Shown: positions 26,071-34,344 of the stretch, one piece after another
Layout of the letters: each line of letters starts with the position of its first letter
Position numbering within the stretch: the first letter of the stretch is position 1
Assembly: GCA_965227035.1 (NCBI GenBank)
Contig: OZ245724.1
Location: 744,001-808,000 of the forward strand
Reading direction: 5' to 3'
DNA length: 64,000 bases
DNA from: CBDDFQ01 sp965227035
Lineage (GTDB): Bacteria > Pseudomonadota > Gammaproteobacteria > Burkholderiales > Burkholderiaceae_C
Notes under the pieces: model-generated
Told to the model about the DNA's origin: nothing
Database searches by the model: none
Seen by the model: only the letters and a program-made list of their open reading frames with translations
Translations under genes and position numbers: made by a program

Positions 26071-27211
26071 CGGTCTGATCGCTGAGCTCGTAGCTTGTGC
26101 TGCGGCCACCCGCATCGGATTTCCTAAGGACGCCACGAACCAGCAGATCCGTGATGTCGCGCAGCGCGGTGTCCGGCGAACATTTGGCGATCGCGGCCCA
26201 CTTGCTGTTGGTGAGCTTGCCCTCGAAGCCATCGAGCAGCCTGTTAACCAGTTTCGCTTGACGCTCGTTCAGCGGTGCGCCATTGGCTGAAGCGCCGGGA
26301 GCGGCCCACTGCTGCCAGAAGCGCGTCTTCGCCAACACGACGTCCAGCGTGTGTTGTGCCTGACCGACAGCGCGATGCAGGGTGGCGAGGAACCAGGCGA
26401 GCCACTCCGTGACATCCATCGACTGCTTTTGCGTGCGTTCCAGGATGTCGTAGTACGCCTTGCGTTCGCGCTGGATCTGCGCCGACAGACTGTAGAAGCG
26501 CTGCGGGCTGCCATCGGCACGGGCGAGGAACAGGTCGCCGACGGCGCGTGCGATCCGGCCGTTTCCGTCGTCGAATGGATGCAAAGTGACGAACCACAGG
26601 TGCGCGAGTCCGGCCTTGATCAAAGGCGACTCATTCGACTCGCTGTTGGCCCATGCCAGAAAAGTGGAAGTGTCGGATTCAAGCTGAGCCGCTGGTGGCG
26701 CTTCGAAATGCACGCGTTGGCGGCCCAGTGGGCCCGACACTACCTGCATTGGAACGGTGGCGTCACTGCGCCAGCCGCCCACGTTGATCCTTACCAGGCC
26801 TGAGTAGCCGGTGGGAAACAGCGCGGCATGCCACCCGAACATGCGTTCCCGGGTGAGCAGGGCGTTGCAGTTGGTGGTCGCGTCGAGCACCATCTCGACC
26901 ACGCCTTCTACGTTGCGATCCACCGGGGCCAGGTTGCCGACGTCAACACCGAGTCGACGCGCGATCGACAAACGCACGGACTGAACATTGAGTTGCTCGC
27001 CTTCGATCTCGCTCGTTTTGACGACGTCCTCGGTCAGCACAGACAGGCTGGCCTGGTCGCGCAGAGCCATGCCGACATCGGCCAGTCGCCCGAGCAACAG
27101 ACCCTGAGCTCGACTGACGTCGGCCAGTGGTTGGGCCAGCGCGGCAAGATCGAAACGCCAAGCCGGCCAGTCGCGTGCCTGCCAGATATAGGTGTAATCG
27201 CCGCTTTTCAT
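26054..27211 (-). CDS. fic: Fic family AMPylase with N-terminal inhibitory motif and C-terminal winged helix
   Basis: The 385-residue protein belongs to the Fic (AMP-transferase) family. Residues 66-71 (TSEIEG) fit the inhibitory motif (S/T)xxxE(G/N), here N-terminal (class II). The catalytic loop HPFDDGNGRIAR is at 211-222 with its His and two glycines intact, so the enzyme should be active when relieved. A DNA-binding winged-helix-like end (about 320-378, TNSKWAAIAKCSPDTALRDI) follows. Targets are unknown. The gene converges on ssrA and shares its terminator. Upstream are three copies of a 10-bp motif over the promoter, suggesting autoregulation. No SD is seen, and the predicted transcript would start at or next to the ATG. 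Confidence 0.9.
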   Translation of the reverse strand: MKSGDYTYIWQARDWPAWRFDLAALAQPLADVSRAQGLLLGRLADVGMALRDQASLSVLTEDVVKTSEIEGEQLNVQSVRLSIARRLGVDVGNLAPVDRNVEGVVEMVLDATTNCNALLTRERMFGWHAALFPTGYSGLVRINVGGWRSDATVPMQVVSGPLGRQRVHFEAPPAAQLESDTSTFLAWANSESNESPLIKAGLAHLWFVTLHPFDDGNGRIARAVGDLFLARADGSPQRFYSLSAQIQRERKAYYDILERTQKQSMDVTEWLAWFLATLHRAVGQAQHTLDVVLAKTRFWQQWAAPGASANGAPLNERQAKLVNRLLDGFEGKLTNSKWAAIAKCSPDTALRDITDLLVRGVLRKSDAGGRSTSYELSDQTEKSPN

Positions 27212-27259
27212 GCGGTGATTATGAAGTGCATTCTCCGCATCAACAAGTTATTCGCCGCA
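27211..27259 (-). promoter_or_regulatory. Predicted fic promoter with three operator-like repeats
   Basis: Minus strand: -35 TTGTTG (27241-27246), 17-bp spacer, -10 CATAAT (27218-27223). The motif TGCGGNGAWT occurs as direct copies at 27250-27259 (TGCGGCGAAT) and 27230-27239 (TGCGGAGAAT), 20 bp apart, and inverted at 27211-27220. One copy fills the spacer and another overlaps the -10 and start codon. Occupied copies would block RNA polymerase. The transcript would begin at or next to A of the ATG. Confidence 0.65.
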
Positions 27260-27291
27260 AAAAGTGCGTCGATTGAAGAACCTTGTTCGAC

Positions 27292-27771
27292 TTACTTATT
27301 CGATTTGCCCTGCACTTCTCGTGGTGCAAACTGAGCCAGCAGCTTCGTCGCCTGCTTTAGAAACTCGAATTCGTTGTCGGTGATGGTCTGCGGAGCGGAG
27401 TCCAGATGACAGAAGCTTCCCCAGACTCCACCCTGACTCGAGGTGAGCGGCAGTCCGATGTAGCTTTGCACAGTCTCCTGGAAGACGTTGCCGTTCAAGC
27501 GATTGTCATGAGTCGAGTCTGTGACTCTGAACTGACCGACACCGACCGAATACTGGCAATAGCTGCGCTCGAACGGAATTCGTTCGAGGATGGGCGGGAT
27601 TTGCTCGCCTTGTTTGTCGACCATCGAGATGGCGTGGAAAGAGTCGCCGCTCAAACGGTAGATGAACGAGTGCCGGTGAGGGACTCTCGCGTTCAAAATT
27701 TCCAAAGCCGCGTGGAGTCCCTGAGTCTCCAGCGCGTGCTTAAGCTGTGCCAAGGATGTCGTGGAGTTCAT
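27292..27771 (-). CDS. Stand-alone GAF domain protein
   Basis: A 159-residue protein made almost entirely of one GAF domain (about residues 15-150). Recognisable pieces are SFIYRLSGDSFHAISMVD, RSYCQYSV and SYIGLPLTSSQGGVWGSFC with several Cys residues. GAF domains bind small ligands or signal-relay partners. No kinase, GGDEF or HTH output domain is attached, so the partner must be elsewhere. It is just upstream of fic on the same strand, but the fic promoter makes separate transcription likely. Confidence 0.75.
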   Translation of the reverse strand: MNSTTSLAQLKHALETQGLHAALEILNARVPHRHSFIYRLSGDSFHAISMVDKQGEQIPPILERIPFERSYCQYSVGVGQFRVTDSTHDNRLNGNVFQETVQSYIGLPLTSSQGGVWGSFCHLDSAPQTITDNEFEFLKQATKLLAQFAPREVQGKSNK

Positions 27772-27901
27772 TTCTATAAATGTTGAATTGAGTTTCCATA
27801 CTACCCGTCGCCAACTGCCGAGTTTGCCAGCCGAAATCAGCTCTTTGTGAAAGTTGCAGGCCGTTAGACTGCACTACCGAACAAGTTCATTCAGGTGCAC
27901 C

Positions 27902-28789
27902 GTGCAAACCTATAAAGCAGCTTTATACGTCGTCGTACTCGGCGTTGCCACCTTGGGGTCACAGGCGAACGCAAAAATCATTGAAGAATTCGTCAAAGTG
28001 CCGATGACGGTTAAAAATGAATACGGCAAAGAGGTGTCGCAGGATGTGGTGATCACCACCTTTTATGACGATTCGACCCCATCGCCCCGTCCGGTCGCGA
28101 TCATCGGGCACGGACGTCCGCCGAGCGGCGAGCAACGGTTGGCAATGACGCGCCAGCGGTATTCCGGCAATTCGGCCTGGTTTGCGAAGCTCGGATTTCT
28201 GGTCGCCGTTCCCACCCGGATCGGCTACGGCCCCGAAGCCACGGAAGACGTCGAAGATTCCGGCGGTTGCCGAAACAAGGTCTATCCGCCCGGGTACGAC
28301 GCGGCAGCCGTGCAGGAATTGAGAACGCTGGAATTGATGCGAGCTCGCGCGGACACGCTGAAAGATCGCGCAATCGTCGTGGGCCAGTCTTATGGGGGCG
28401 CGACTGCAATCGCAGTGGCAGGCAAGAATCCCGACGGTGTTCAGATGGCGATCAACTTCGCTGGGGGTGGCGGAGGAAACCCTGAAACTCAACCTGGAAA
28501 TCCGTGCGCGCCGCAGCGCCTGGAGGCCATGTTCGGCAGTTACGGCAAGACCGCAAAAATGCCGACCCTCTGGCTCTACACCGAGAACGACCTTTTCATG
28601 GGACCGAAATTTCCCAAGGAGTGGTTTGCGGCGTTCAAAGACGCGGGCGGGAAGGGCGAGTTTCTGTTTTTTCCGCCGGTCGGCAAGGACGGGCACTCGA
28701 TGTTTACGTCGTCGCCGTCAATGTGGCGCGGCAAGGTGCTCGACTTCATGAAAGCCAACGGCTATCCGAATCTGCCGAGCATCGACTGA
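27902..28789 (+). CDS. Secreted alpha/beta hydrolase (dienelactone-hydrolase-like)
   Basis: The 295-residue protein has an N-terminal signal peptide (VQTYKAALYVVVLGVATLGS, with ANA before KIIEEF) and an alpha/beta-hydrolase fold. The nucleophile elbow is GQSYGG with Ser near residue 163; IIGHGRPPSGEQR supplies the oxyanion-type region, and the C-terminal GKDGHSMF offers the catalytic His. I chose the GTG at 27902, with AGGTG upstream, because it starts the signal peptide directly. The substrate is unknown; an ester or amide hydrolase of the periplasm is the safe reading. Confidence 0.82.
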   Translation: MQTYKAALYVVVLGVATLGSQANAKIIEEFVKVPMTVKNEYGKEVSQDVVITTFYDDSTPSPRPVAIIGHGRPPSGEQRLAMTRQRYSGNSAWFAKLGFLVAVPTRIGYGPEATEDVEDSGGCRNKVYPPGYDAAAVQELRTLELMRARADTLKDRAIVVGQSYGGATAIAVAGKNPDGVQMAINFAGGGGGNPETQPGNPCAPQRLEAMFGSYGKTAKMPTLWLYTENDLFMGPKFPKEWFAAFKDAGGKGEFLFFPPVGKDGHSMFTSSPSMWRGKVLDFMKANGYPNLPSID

Positions 28790-28795
28790 CAGCAA

Positions 28796-29746
28796 TCACG
28801 CTGTCGCCGACTCGCGTTCGATCAGCTTATCTAACGCTGCACTGCATTCGCTCAAGGTTTTCGCGAGCTTGAGTTCCTCGTAGACGATTCCCGCCTGCGG
28901 ATACGCACGACGCAGCATGTTGAGCCACTGCTTCAATCTGCCTGGAGCGTGCCGCGGTTCTATGCCTCGATCTTTGACGTGCTGCAGGATGAGCTGCCAA
29001 TACTCGTCGATGAGGGGAACAACCCGGTGCCAGTAATCCTCGCCCGTCGTGGAGTTTCGAATTCGCTCGACAAGAAATGGATCGGCCACGGCGCCCCGGC
29101 CCAGCATGACATCGGACATGCCGCTTTCGGCGCGGCACTGGCGGTAGTCGTCTGCTGTCCAGATTTCACCGTTTGCAACCACCGGCACTTTCACCGATTC
29201 CGCGATTCGTGCGATCCACGGCCAGTGGGCGGGCGGGCGATACCCGTCGGCCTTCGTTCGAGCGTGCACGACGAGCATTTCTGCGCCGCCATCGGCAAGC
29301 GCCTGCGCAGCTTCGATGGCGCGATCGGTGTCGTGCACACCCAGACGCATCTTCGCCGTGAACGGAACACGGCCGGCAATTGCACGATTGACGCTCGACG
29401 CGATTTCGTGAAGCAACTCCGTCTCGTCCAGCAGAACTGCGCCGCCTCGATGACGATTCACCGTGGGGGCAGGGCATCCGAAGTTGAGATCGATGCCTGC
29501 CGGCGCCAGCTTCGCGAGCTGATCGGCGTTCTCCGCCAAACAATTGGGATCTGACCCCAATAACTGGACGCGGGCGGGGGTGCCGCTGGGGGTTTTGGAG
29601 TGGTTGAGAAGCTCGGGGCAGACGCGCTGAAAGCTTCGGGGAGGAAGGACCGTGTTGGTGACGCGGACGAATTCGGTCACGCACCAGTCGTAGCTTGCGG
29701 CGCGCGTAACCACCGCGCGAAGGCGCGCGTCGAGCAGGCCCTCCAT
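28796..29746 (-). CDS. dusC: tRNA-dihydrouridine(16) synthase DusC (start probably further upstream)
   Basis: An FMN enzyme that reduces U16 in tRNA. The frame has VRVTNTVLPPRSF, NFGCPAPTVNRHRGGAVLL and the FMN/phosphate region of the family; the catalytic Cys lies in FGCPAPTVNRHRGG. The ATG at 29746 falls inside the conserved LAPMEG strand. In-frame codons upstream encode IISSGLFLLAP, which aligns with the true N-terminus of E. coli DusC, but no ATG, GTG or TTG occurs before the next stop. ATC at 29779 or ATT at 29776, with GAGG upstream, are candidates. See the finding. Product length from ATG 29746 is 316 aa. Confidence 0.88.
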   Translation of the reverse strand: MEGLLDARLRAVVTRAASYDWCVTEFVRVTNTVLPPRSFQRVCPELLNHSKTPSGTPARVQLLGSDPNCLAENADQLAKLAPAGIDLNFGCPAPTVNRHRGGAVLLDETELLHEIASSVNRAIAGRVPFTAKMRLGVHDTDRAIEAAQALADGGAEMLVVHARTKADGYRPPAHWPWIARIAESVKVPVVANGEIWTADDYRQCRAESGMSDVMLGRGAVADPFLVERIRNSTTGEDYWHRVVPLIDEYWQLILQHVKDRGIEPRHAPGRLKQWLNMLRRAYPQAGIVYEELKLAKTLSECSAALDKLIERESATA

Positions 29747-29817
29747 GGGCGCGAGAAGGAAAAGTCCGGAAGAAATGATCGGATGCCTCGATGAGCCGTG
29801 AAGACTCGATCCGTCGA

Positions 29818-30540
29818 TTATCGGAGTTCGGCCTTGCGGCTATCCAGAGGCGTCACGAAAGAGTCTGCTCCCCAGTTCGACGCGTCTTCGTCGTCGCTCG
29901 GGTGTCCGCTGAACGTCGACATTGCGCCGAATTCGCTTCCACCGTGTGCACGGACCTCGCGCTGCCTGGACAACGCAGCCTGCAGGCTCTGCTTGGCAGA
30001 CGACATTGCGGCTTCGTCGCGCTTGCTGTCGGACGTCGCATAGGCCGACTCCCCGAGAAATTCGATTCGCGCCTGGGTGAGGGTTGGCAGGCGTGAGGAG
30101 CGAACCACCATGTAGCCCACGTTGCATTGATTGAGCAACGAGTACTTCAATATCCGATTGCTTTTGGAGAGTCCCGCAGGTCCGGGAACGTCGATGCATC
30201 CGACGACTCGCCCCTCCGAATCGCAAACTGTGAACGTGCAATAAACGTTGCTGAGCAAATCGAACCACCGACGGCTGTCGGCCGAGTCGGTGGGCAGGGT
30301 GAACCGGGTGACAGGAGTCTTGATCATGACGTGATGATCGAAGAACGCGCGGCTCAGCCACTTCCACACGAGGCGTTCTTCGCGATTCGCCAGCGCACGT
30401 GACCGAAGCGGCCATTGACGCGGAATCTTGCGGCGTTCCAGTAACGTGTGCTGCAGTCGAAGTTCTCTGAAGGCGTACCCCAAAGCACCGCCAATCAGCA
30501 AAACCGCAAATACGACTACCCAGTCGATCAGTTGACCCAT
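29818..30540 (-). CDS. Membrane-anchored DUF2726-like protein
   Basis: The 240-residue protein has an N-terminal helix (MGQLIDWVVVFAVLLIGGAL) and a soluble part (about 45-175) with NREERLVWKWLSRAF, RRWFDLLSNVYCTFTVCD and RVVGCIDVPG. These resemble DUF2726, a PD-(D/E)XK-related domain found near DNA-metabolism genes. The catalytic E/D-rich motifs are incomplete here, so nuclease activity is doubtful. A Ser-rich acidic tail follows. The gene is just upstream of dusC on the same strand. The family assignment is tentative. Confidence 0.55.
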   Translation of the reverse strand: MGQLIDWVVVFAVLLIGGALGYAFRELRLQHTLLERRKIPRQWPLRSRALANREERLVWKWLSRAFFDHHVMIKTPVTRFTLPTDSADSRRWFDLLSNVYCTFTVCDSEGRVVGCIDVPGPAGLSKSNRILKYSLLNQCNVGYMVVRSSRLPTLTQARIEFLGESAYATSDSKRDEAAMSSAKQSLQAALSRQREVRAHGGSEFGAMSTFSGHPSDDEDASNWGADSFVTPLDSRKAELR

Positions 30541-30652
30541 CTCACCCTTTTTATGACTTTCGTCCAGCTTTCAGACAGTGTATCGAGCACTTTTCGGTTA
30601 TCGCTACCGGGAGTAACGGCAAGAACGCCACTCTCCCATTCACAATATCGGC

Positions 30653-31390
30653 ATGGCAAGCATGCAACTTCAGGACATTCTTTACAGTCAGGGCTTCGGA
30701 ACTCGCAGAGTTTGCAGCGGATTGATCCAGCAGGGACTGGTTTCCATTGGGAAAACCATCGAAACGGACTCTACAGCGAGGCTCGACCCGCAGGGACTTA
30801 AATTTACGGTCCAGGGGGTCGAATGGCCGTATCAGGAGCGCGCCTACGTGCTTTTGAACAAGCCGGCCGGGACCGAGTGCTCCCAAAAGCCGTCCACCTG
30901 GCCAAGTATTTACACCTTGCTTCCTTCTCCGTTGCGCCTTCGGCCGCAAAAAGGTGCGGTTCAGGGGGTGCAGGCGGTCGGCAGGCTCGATCAGGACACT
31001 ACCGGCATGTTGTTGCTGACCGACGATGGAAAATTCATTCACAGGATGAGTTCGCCCAAGCACCATGTGCCGAAAGTCTACGAAGTGACCGTCAAGCATC
31101 CGCTGGACGACAAACAGGTTGCCAAGCTGCTGGATGGCGTCGTGCTGGATGACGATCCGAGACCGGTCCGGGCGGCCGCCGCAGTCGCGGTGAGCGAGTT
31201 GCATCTCCAGATGACGCTGACCGAAGGCAAATACCACCAGGTCAAGCGGATGCTGGCTGCGGTAGGCAATCGGGTCGAAGGACTTCATCGGTCGCAAATC
31301 GGCGGAATGAAACTTCCCGACGATCTGAAGCCCGGCCAATGGCGCTGGCTGAGCGAAGCCGATTTGAAGGCGGTTTCGACGGCTACATGA
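30653..31390 (+). CDS. rsuA: 16S rRNA pseudouridine synthase (RsuA/RluB type)
   Basis: The 245-residue enzyme has an N-terminal S4 RNA-binding domain (LQDILYSQGFGTRRVCSGLI at about 5-24) and a pseudouridine synthase domain with catalytic Asp in AVGRLDQDTTGMLLL near residue 112. GKYHQVKRML and NRVEGLHRSQIG near the C-terminus are family features. RsuA makes pseudouridine 516 in 16S rRNA; assignment to RsuA rather than RluE/RluF is by overall resemblance. Confidence 0.87.
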   Translation: MASMQLQDILYSQGFGTRRVCSGLIQQGLVSIGKTIETDSTARLDPQGLKFTVQGVEWPYQERAYVLLNKPAGTECSQKPSTWPSIYTLLPSPLRLRPQKGAVQGVQAVGRLDQDTTGMLLLTDDGKFIHRMSSPKHHVPKVYEVTVKHPLDDKQVAKLLDGVVLDDDPRPVRAAAAVAVSELHLQMTLTEGKYHQVKRMLAAVGNRVEGLHRSQIGGMKLPDDLKPGQWRWLSEADLKAVSTAT

Positions 31391-31542
31391 ATTCAGGCAG
31401 TGCAAACGAATGCGGACCGGCGCGTCGGCGCATCGGCGAATCGGCGCCAGCATCGTAAAACCTTGATACCGCGCTGGGGAGTGGCCAATTTGCGACGGCC
31501 CGCCCGGTACACTCGTGGATTCAACGTTTACGGGTCAGTGCC

Positions 31543-32526
31543 TTGAAGTTTCTAGCCAGTGCCGCCGCTGTATTTCTGGCGGTGATCGCCACATTTCTGC
31601 CTGTTGGGGCTCAAGCCCAGACCACCCCGATATTCGTGCTCAACTCGCTCGAAGCGAACGTGAGCGTCATCGATCCAAAAACCTGGACCGAGACCAAGCG
31701 AATCGCGACCGGCAAAGAGCCGCATCACCTCTACCTGACGCCCGACGAAAAATCCTTGATCGTCGCCAATGCGCTGGCCGATTCGCTCACTTTCATCGAT
31801 CCCCGCACTGCTGAAATCCAGCGCACCGTGCGCGGCGTTCTCGACCCTTACCAATTGCGTTTTTCGAACGACATGAAATGGTTCGTGGTGGCGGCGAACC
31901 GGCTGAATCACGTCGACATCTATCGTTGGGACGGCAGCAACATGACGCTTGCCAAGCGCATTTCCACCGGCAAAACGCCCAGCCACATCTGGATCGACAG
32001 CAAAAGCACGACCACGTATGTATCCATGCAGGACAGCGATGAGCTGGTGGCCATCGATTTGCCCACTCAAACGCTCAAGTGGCGAATAGTCACAGGCAAA
32101 ATGCCGGCCGATGTGTTCGGCAGCTACGACGACAAATTCCTGTTTCTGGCGCTCACCGGATCGGACGGCGTGGAGGTGTACGACGTATCCAGCGGCAACG
32201 CCAAGTTCGTGAAAAAAATCAAGACCGCGGCGGGCGCACATGCGTTTCGTGCAGTTGGCGATGGCAAGCACGTATTCGTGAGCAATCGGGTTGCCAACAC
32301 GATCAGCCAGATCGATATCGCCTCGCAGGAAGTAGTCGCGAATTACCCGGCGCCGGGTGGCCCGGACTGCATGGACGTGTCTGCCGACGGCAAGCTGCTT
32401 CTCGTCACTTCCCGCTGGATCAAGAAGCTGACGGTGATCGATATCGCGAGCCGGACGGTCGCGCGCCAAGTCAACGTGGGAAGATCGCCCCATGGTGTCT
32501 GGACTCTGGAACACGCCCCCCGCTGA
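31543..32526 (+). CDS. Exported YncE-like beta-propeller protein
   Basis: The 327-residue precursor has a signal peptide (MKFLASAAAVFLAVIATFLP, cleavage near AQAQT) and several YVTN-type beta-propeller repeats: NVSVIDPKTW, SLTFIDPRT, NTISQIDIASQ and KLTVIDIASRT. The start is a TTG at 31543. The frame continues to one base before the polysaccharide deacetylase start. It heads a tight plus-strand run of five genes. Such propellers usually bind metals or partners in the periplasm; no catalytic residue is visible. Confidence 0.8.
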   Translation: MKFLASAAAVFLAVIATFLPVGAQAQTTPIFVLNSLEANVSVIDPKTWTETKRIATGKEPHHLYLTPDEKSLIVANALADSLTFIDPRTAEIQRTVRGVLDPYQLRFSNDMKWFVVAANRLNHVDIYRWDGSNMTLAKRISTGKTPSHIWIDSKSTTTYVSMQDSDELVAIDLPTQTLKWRIVTGKMPADVFGSYDDKFLFLALTGSDGVEVYDVSSGNAKFVKKIKTAAGAHAFRAVGDGKHVFVSNRVANTISQIDIASQEVVANYPAPGGPDCMDVSADGKLLLVTSRWIKKLTVIDIASRTVARQVNVGRSPHGVWTLEHAPR

Positions 32527-32527
32527 T

Positions 32528-33340
32528 ATGACCGCCCGGTCGCGAATCGGTCGTGCTTTGCCGGCAGCGCTCTGTGCCGCGTTTTTTACCGCAACCGTTT
32601 CCGCGCCATTGACAGCCCTGGCGTGCGAGCCGGTTTACCTCACCTTCGATACAGGCCACATGGAGATCGCACCTTTGGTGGCCGAAATCCTGAATCGCGA
32701 ATCGGTGAAAGTCACTTTCTTCGCTGCCAACGAAGCCACCAAAACCGGTGACGGCAGCCTTGGAAATTACTGGGCTTCCTGGTGGAAGGCGAGGGCGGGC
32801 GAGGGGCATGAATTCGCATCGCACACTTTCGACCATGCGTACTGGCGCGGAGACATTCCGGGCAATTCGGTGAAGTTCAAGATCCGCCCATCGGCCGGCC
32901 CGGACGACGGCCGAGATATGGTTTGGACCGCAGCGCAGTACTGCGACAACATCAAAAAATCGGAAGATCGCCTTCAGGAAATCACCGGCAAAAAACCGTT
33001 GCCCTTGTTCAGGGCACCCGGCGGCAAAACGTCGGCGAAATCGTTGGCGGCCGCCAAGAACTGCGGTTACTCGCACGCGGGCTGGTCGCCGGCGGGCTTC
33101 CTGGGCGACGAACTCCCCAGCGATAAATTTCCGAACAAGCAACTGCTCGATCAGGCCTTGAAGACCATCAAATCGGGCGACATTCTTCTGGCGCATCTGG
33201 GCATCTGGTCGCGCAAGGATCCCTGGGCACCTGCCGATCTCGAGCCGCTGATCAAAGGTCTGAAAGCAGAAGGATTTTGCTTTCGAACACTGCGCGAACA
33301 TCCGCAATTCCAGAAATGGATTGCGACGCACGGAGGCTAG
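32528..33340 (+). CDS. Secreted polysaccharide deacetylase (NodB-like)
   Basis: The 270-residue precursor has a signal peptide (to about residue 32) and a carbohydrate esterase 4 (NodB) domain. TFDTGH carries Asp41 and corresponds to the family TFDDG motif, with Thr in place of the second Asp. ASHTFDH provides the metal His pair, RAPGG the second motif and LLAHLGIWS the last His. It probably removes acetyl groups from a cell-surface polysaccharide or peptidoglycan. The altered TFDTG deserves checking for activity. It starts 1 bp after the beta-propeller gene. Confidence 0.83.
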   Translation: MTARSRIGRALPAALCAAFFTATVSAPLTALACEPVYLTFDTGHMEIAPLVAEILNRESVKVTFFAANEATKTGDGSLGNYWASWWKARAGEGHEFASHTFDHAYWRGDIPGNSVKFKIRPSAGPDDGRDMVWTAAQYCDNIKKSEDRLQEITGKKPLPLFRAPGGKTSAKSLAAAKNCGYSHAGWSPAGFLGDELPSDKFPNKQLLDQALKTIKSGDILLAHLGIWSRKDPWAPADLEPLIKGLKAEGFCFRTLREHPQFQKWIATHGG

Positions 33341-33342
33341 AA

Positions 33343-34332
33343 ATGCAGTGGCTGTGGAACATCCTCGGTGACGCTTTCAACAACGCGCAAGCCTGGTTGT
33401 TCGAGACTGTGGTTCAGCCGCTGGTCTACGCAGTCGGACTGGGCGGCTTTCTCGAAGATGCATTCACCGCGACCGAGTGGCTTCTGGTGGGGCTGATCGA
33501 AGTAGCCGTGCTGCTGCTGATCATTGGACCGCTGCAACGCTGGAAGCCGGTGGAGCCCGTGACCGACAAGTCTGCGATTCGAACCGACATCATCTACACG
33601 CTGGTTCATCGGCTCGGCTTGTTCCGCGTTGCACTGTTCTTCCTGATCGAGCCGTTCTTCGACGATGGATTCGGCCTGCTTCGCGTGGCCGGCATGGAAA
33701 CGTTTCATCTCGATCAGATCTGGTCGGGCGTGACCGATGTGCCCTGGGTGAGCTTCCTCATCTACCTCGCGTTCTTCGACTTTCTCGATTACTGGATTCA
33801 TCGCGGACAGCATCATTTCAACTGGTGGTGGAATCTGCATTCGCTGCATCACTCGCAGCGTCAGATGACCATGTGGTCGGACAACAGAAATCATCTGCTC
33901 GACGATCTGATTCACGATTCGATCATCGTCATCGTTGCGCAAATCGTCGGCATTGGGCCCGGCCAGTTCGTCGCCATCGTGGCGGTGGCTCAGCTGAGCG
34001 AAAACTTCCAGCATGCGAATTTGCGAGTCTGGTTCGGTGCCATCGGCGAGCGGCTGTTGATCAGCCCGCGATTTCATCGTCGCCATCACACCATCGGAAT
34101 CGGGCACGAGGACAATTCGGCCGAGGTAGATGCGGGTAAAAAGCCGCGACTCGGCGGTAATAACTTCGGCGTGCTGTTCCCATGGTGGGATGTCATCTTC
34201 CGCACCTCGGATTTTCAGGTGCGCTACGACCCCACCGGCATTCGCGATCAGGTCGAGGAGAGTCGGGATTACGGTCGCGGCTTCTGGCAGCAGCAGTGGT
34301 TCGGTTTGAAGCGCCTGTTCGGCAACCGGTAA
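33343..34332 (+). CDS. Sterol desaturase / fatty acid hydroxylase family membrane protein
   Basis: The 329-residue protein has several membrane helices and the histidine clusters of this di-iron family: DYWIHRGQHHFNW, NLHSLHHSQRQM and RFHRRHHTIGIGHE. It likely hydroxylates or desaturates an acyl or isoprenoid lipid in the inner membrane. It starts 2 bp after the deacetylase stop, so the two are probably co-translated. I chose ATG 33343; upstream codons belong to the deacetylase end. Confidence 0.85.
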   Translation: MQWLWNILGDAFNNAQAWLFETVVQPLVYAVGLGGFLEDAFTATEWLLVGLIEVAVLLLIIGPLQRWKPVEPVTDKSAIRTDIIYTLVHRLGLFRVALFFLIEPFFDDGFGLLRVAGMETFHLDQIWSGVTDVPWVSFLIYLAFFDFLDYWIHRGQHHFNWWWNLHSLHHSQRQMTMWSDNRNHLLDDLIHDSIIVIVAQIVGIGPGQFVAIVAVAQLSENFQHANLRVWFGAIGERLLISPRFHRRHHTIGIGHEDNSAEVDAGKKPRLGGNNFGVLFPWWDVIFRTSDFQVRYDPTGIRDQVEESRDYGRGFWQQQWFGLKRLFGNR

Positions 34333-34344
34333 GCTCTGCGACCC

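Noticed and set aside
26033..27300. tmRNA 3' end as an integration site with fic as cargo
   Set aside because: No repeat of the tmRNA 3' sequence was found downstream of fic, and there is no integrase gene nearby.
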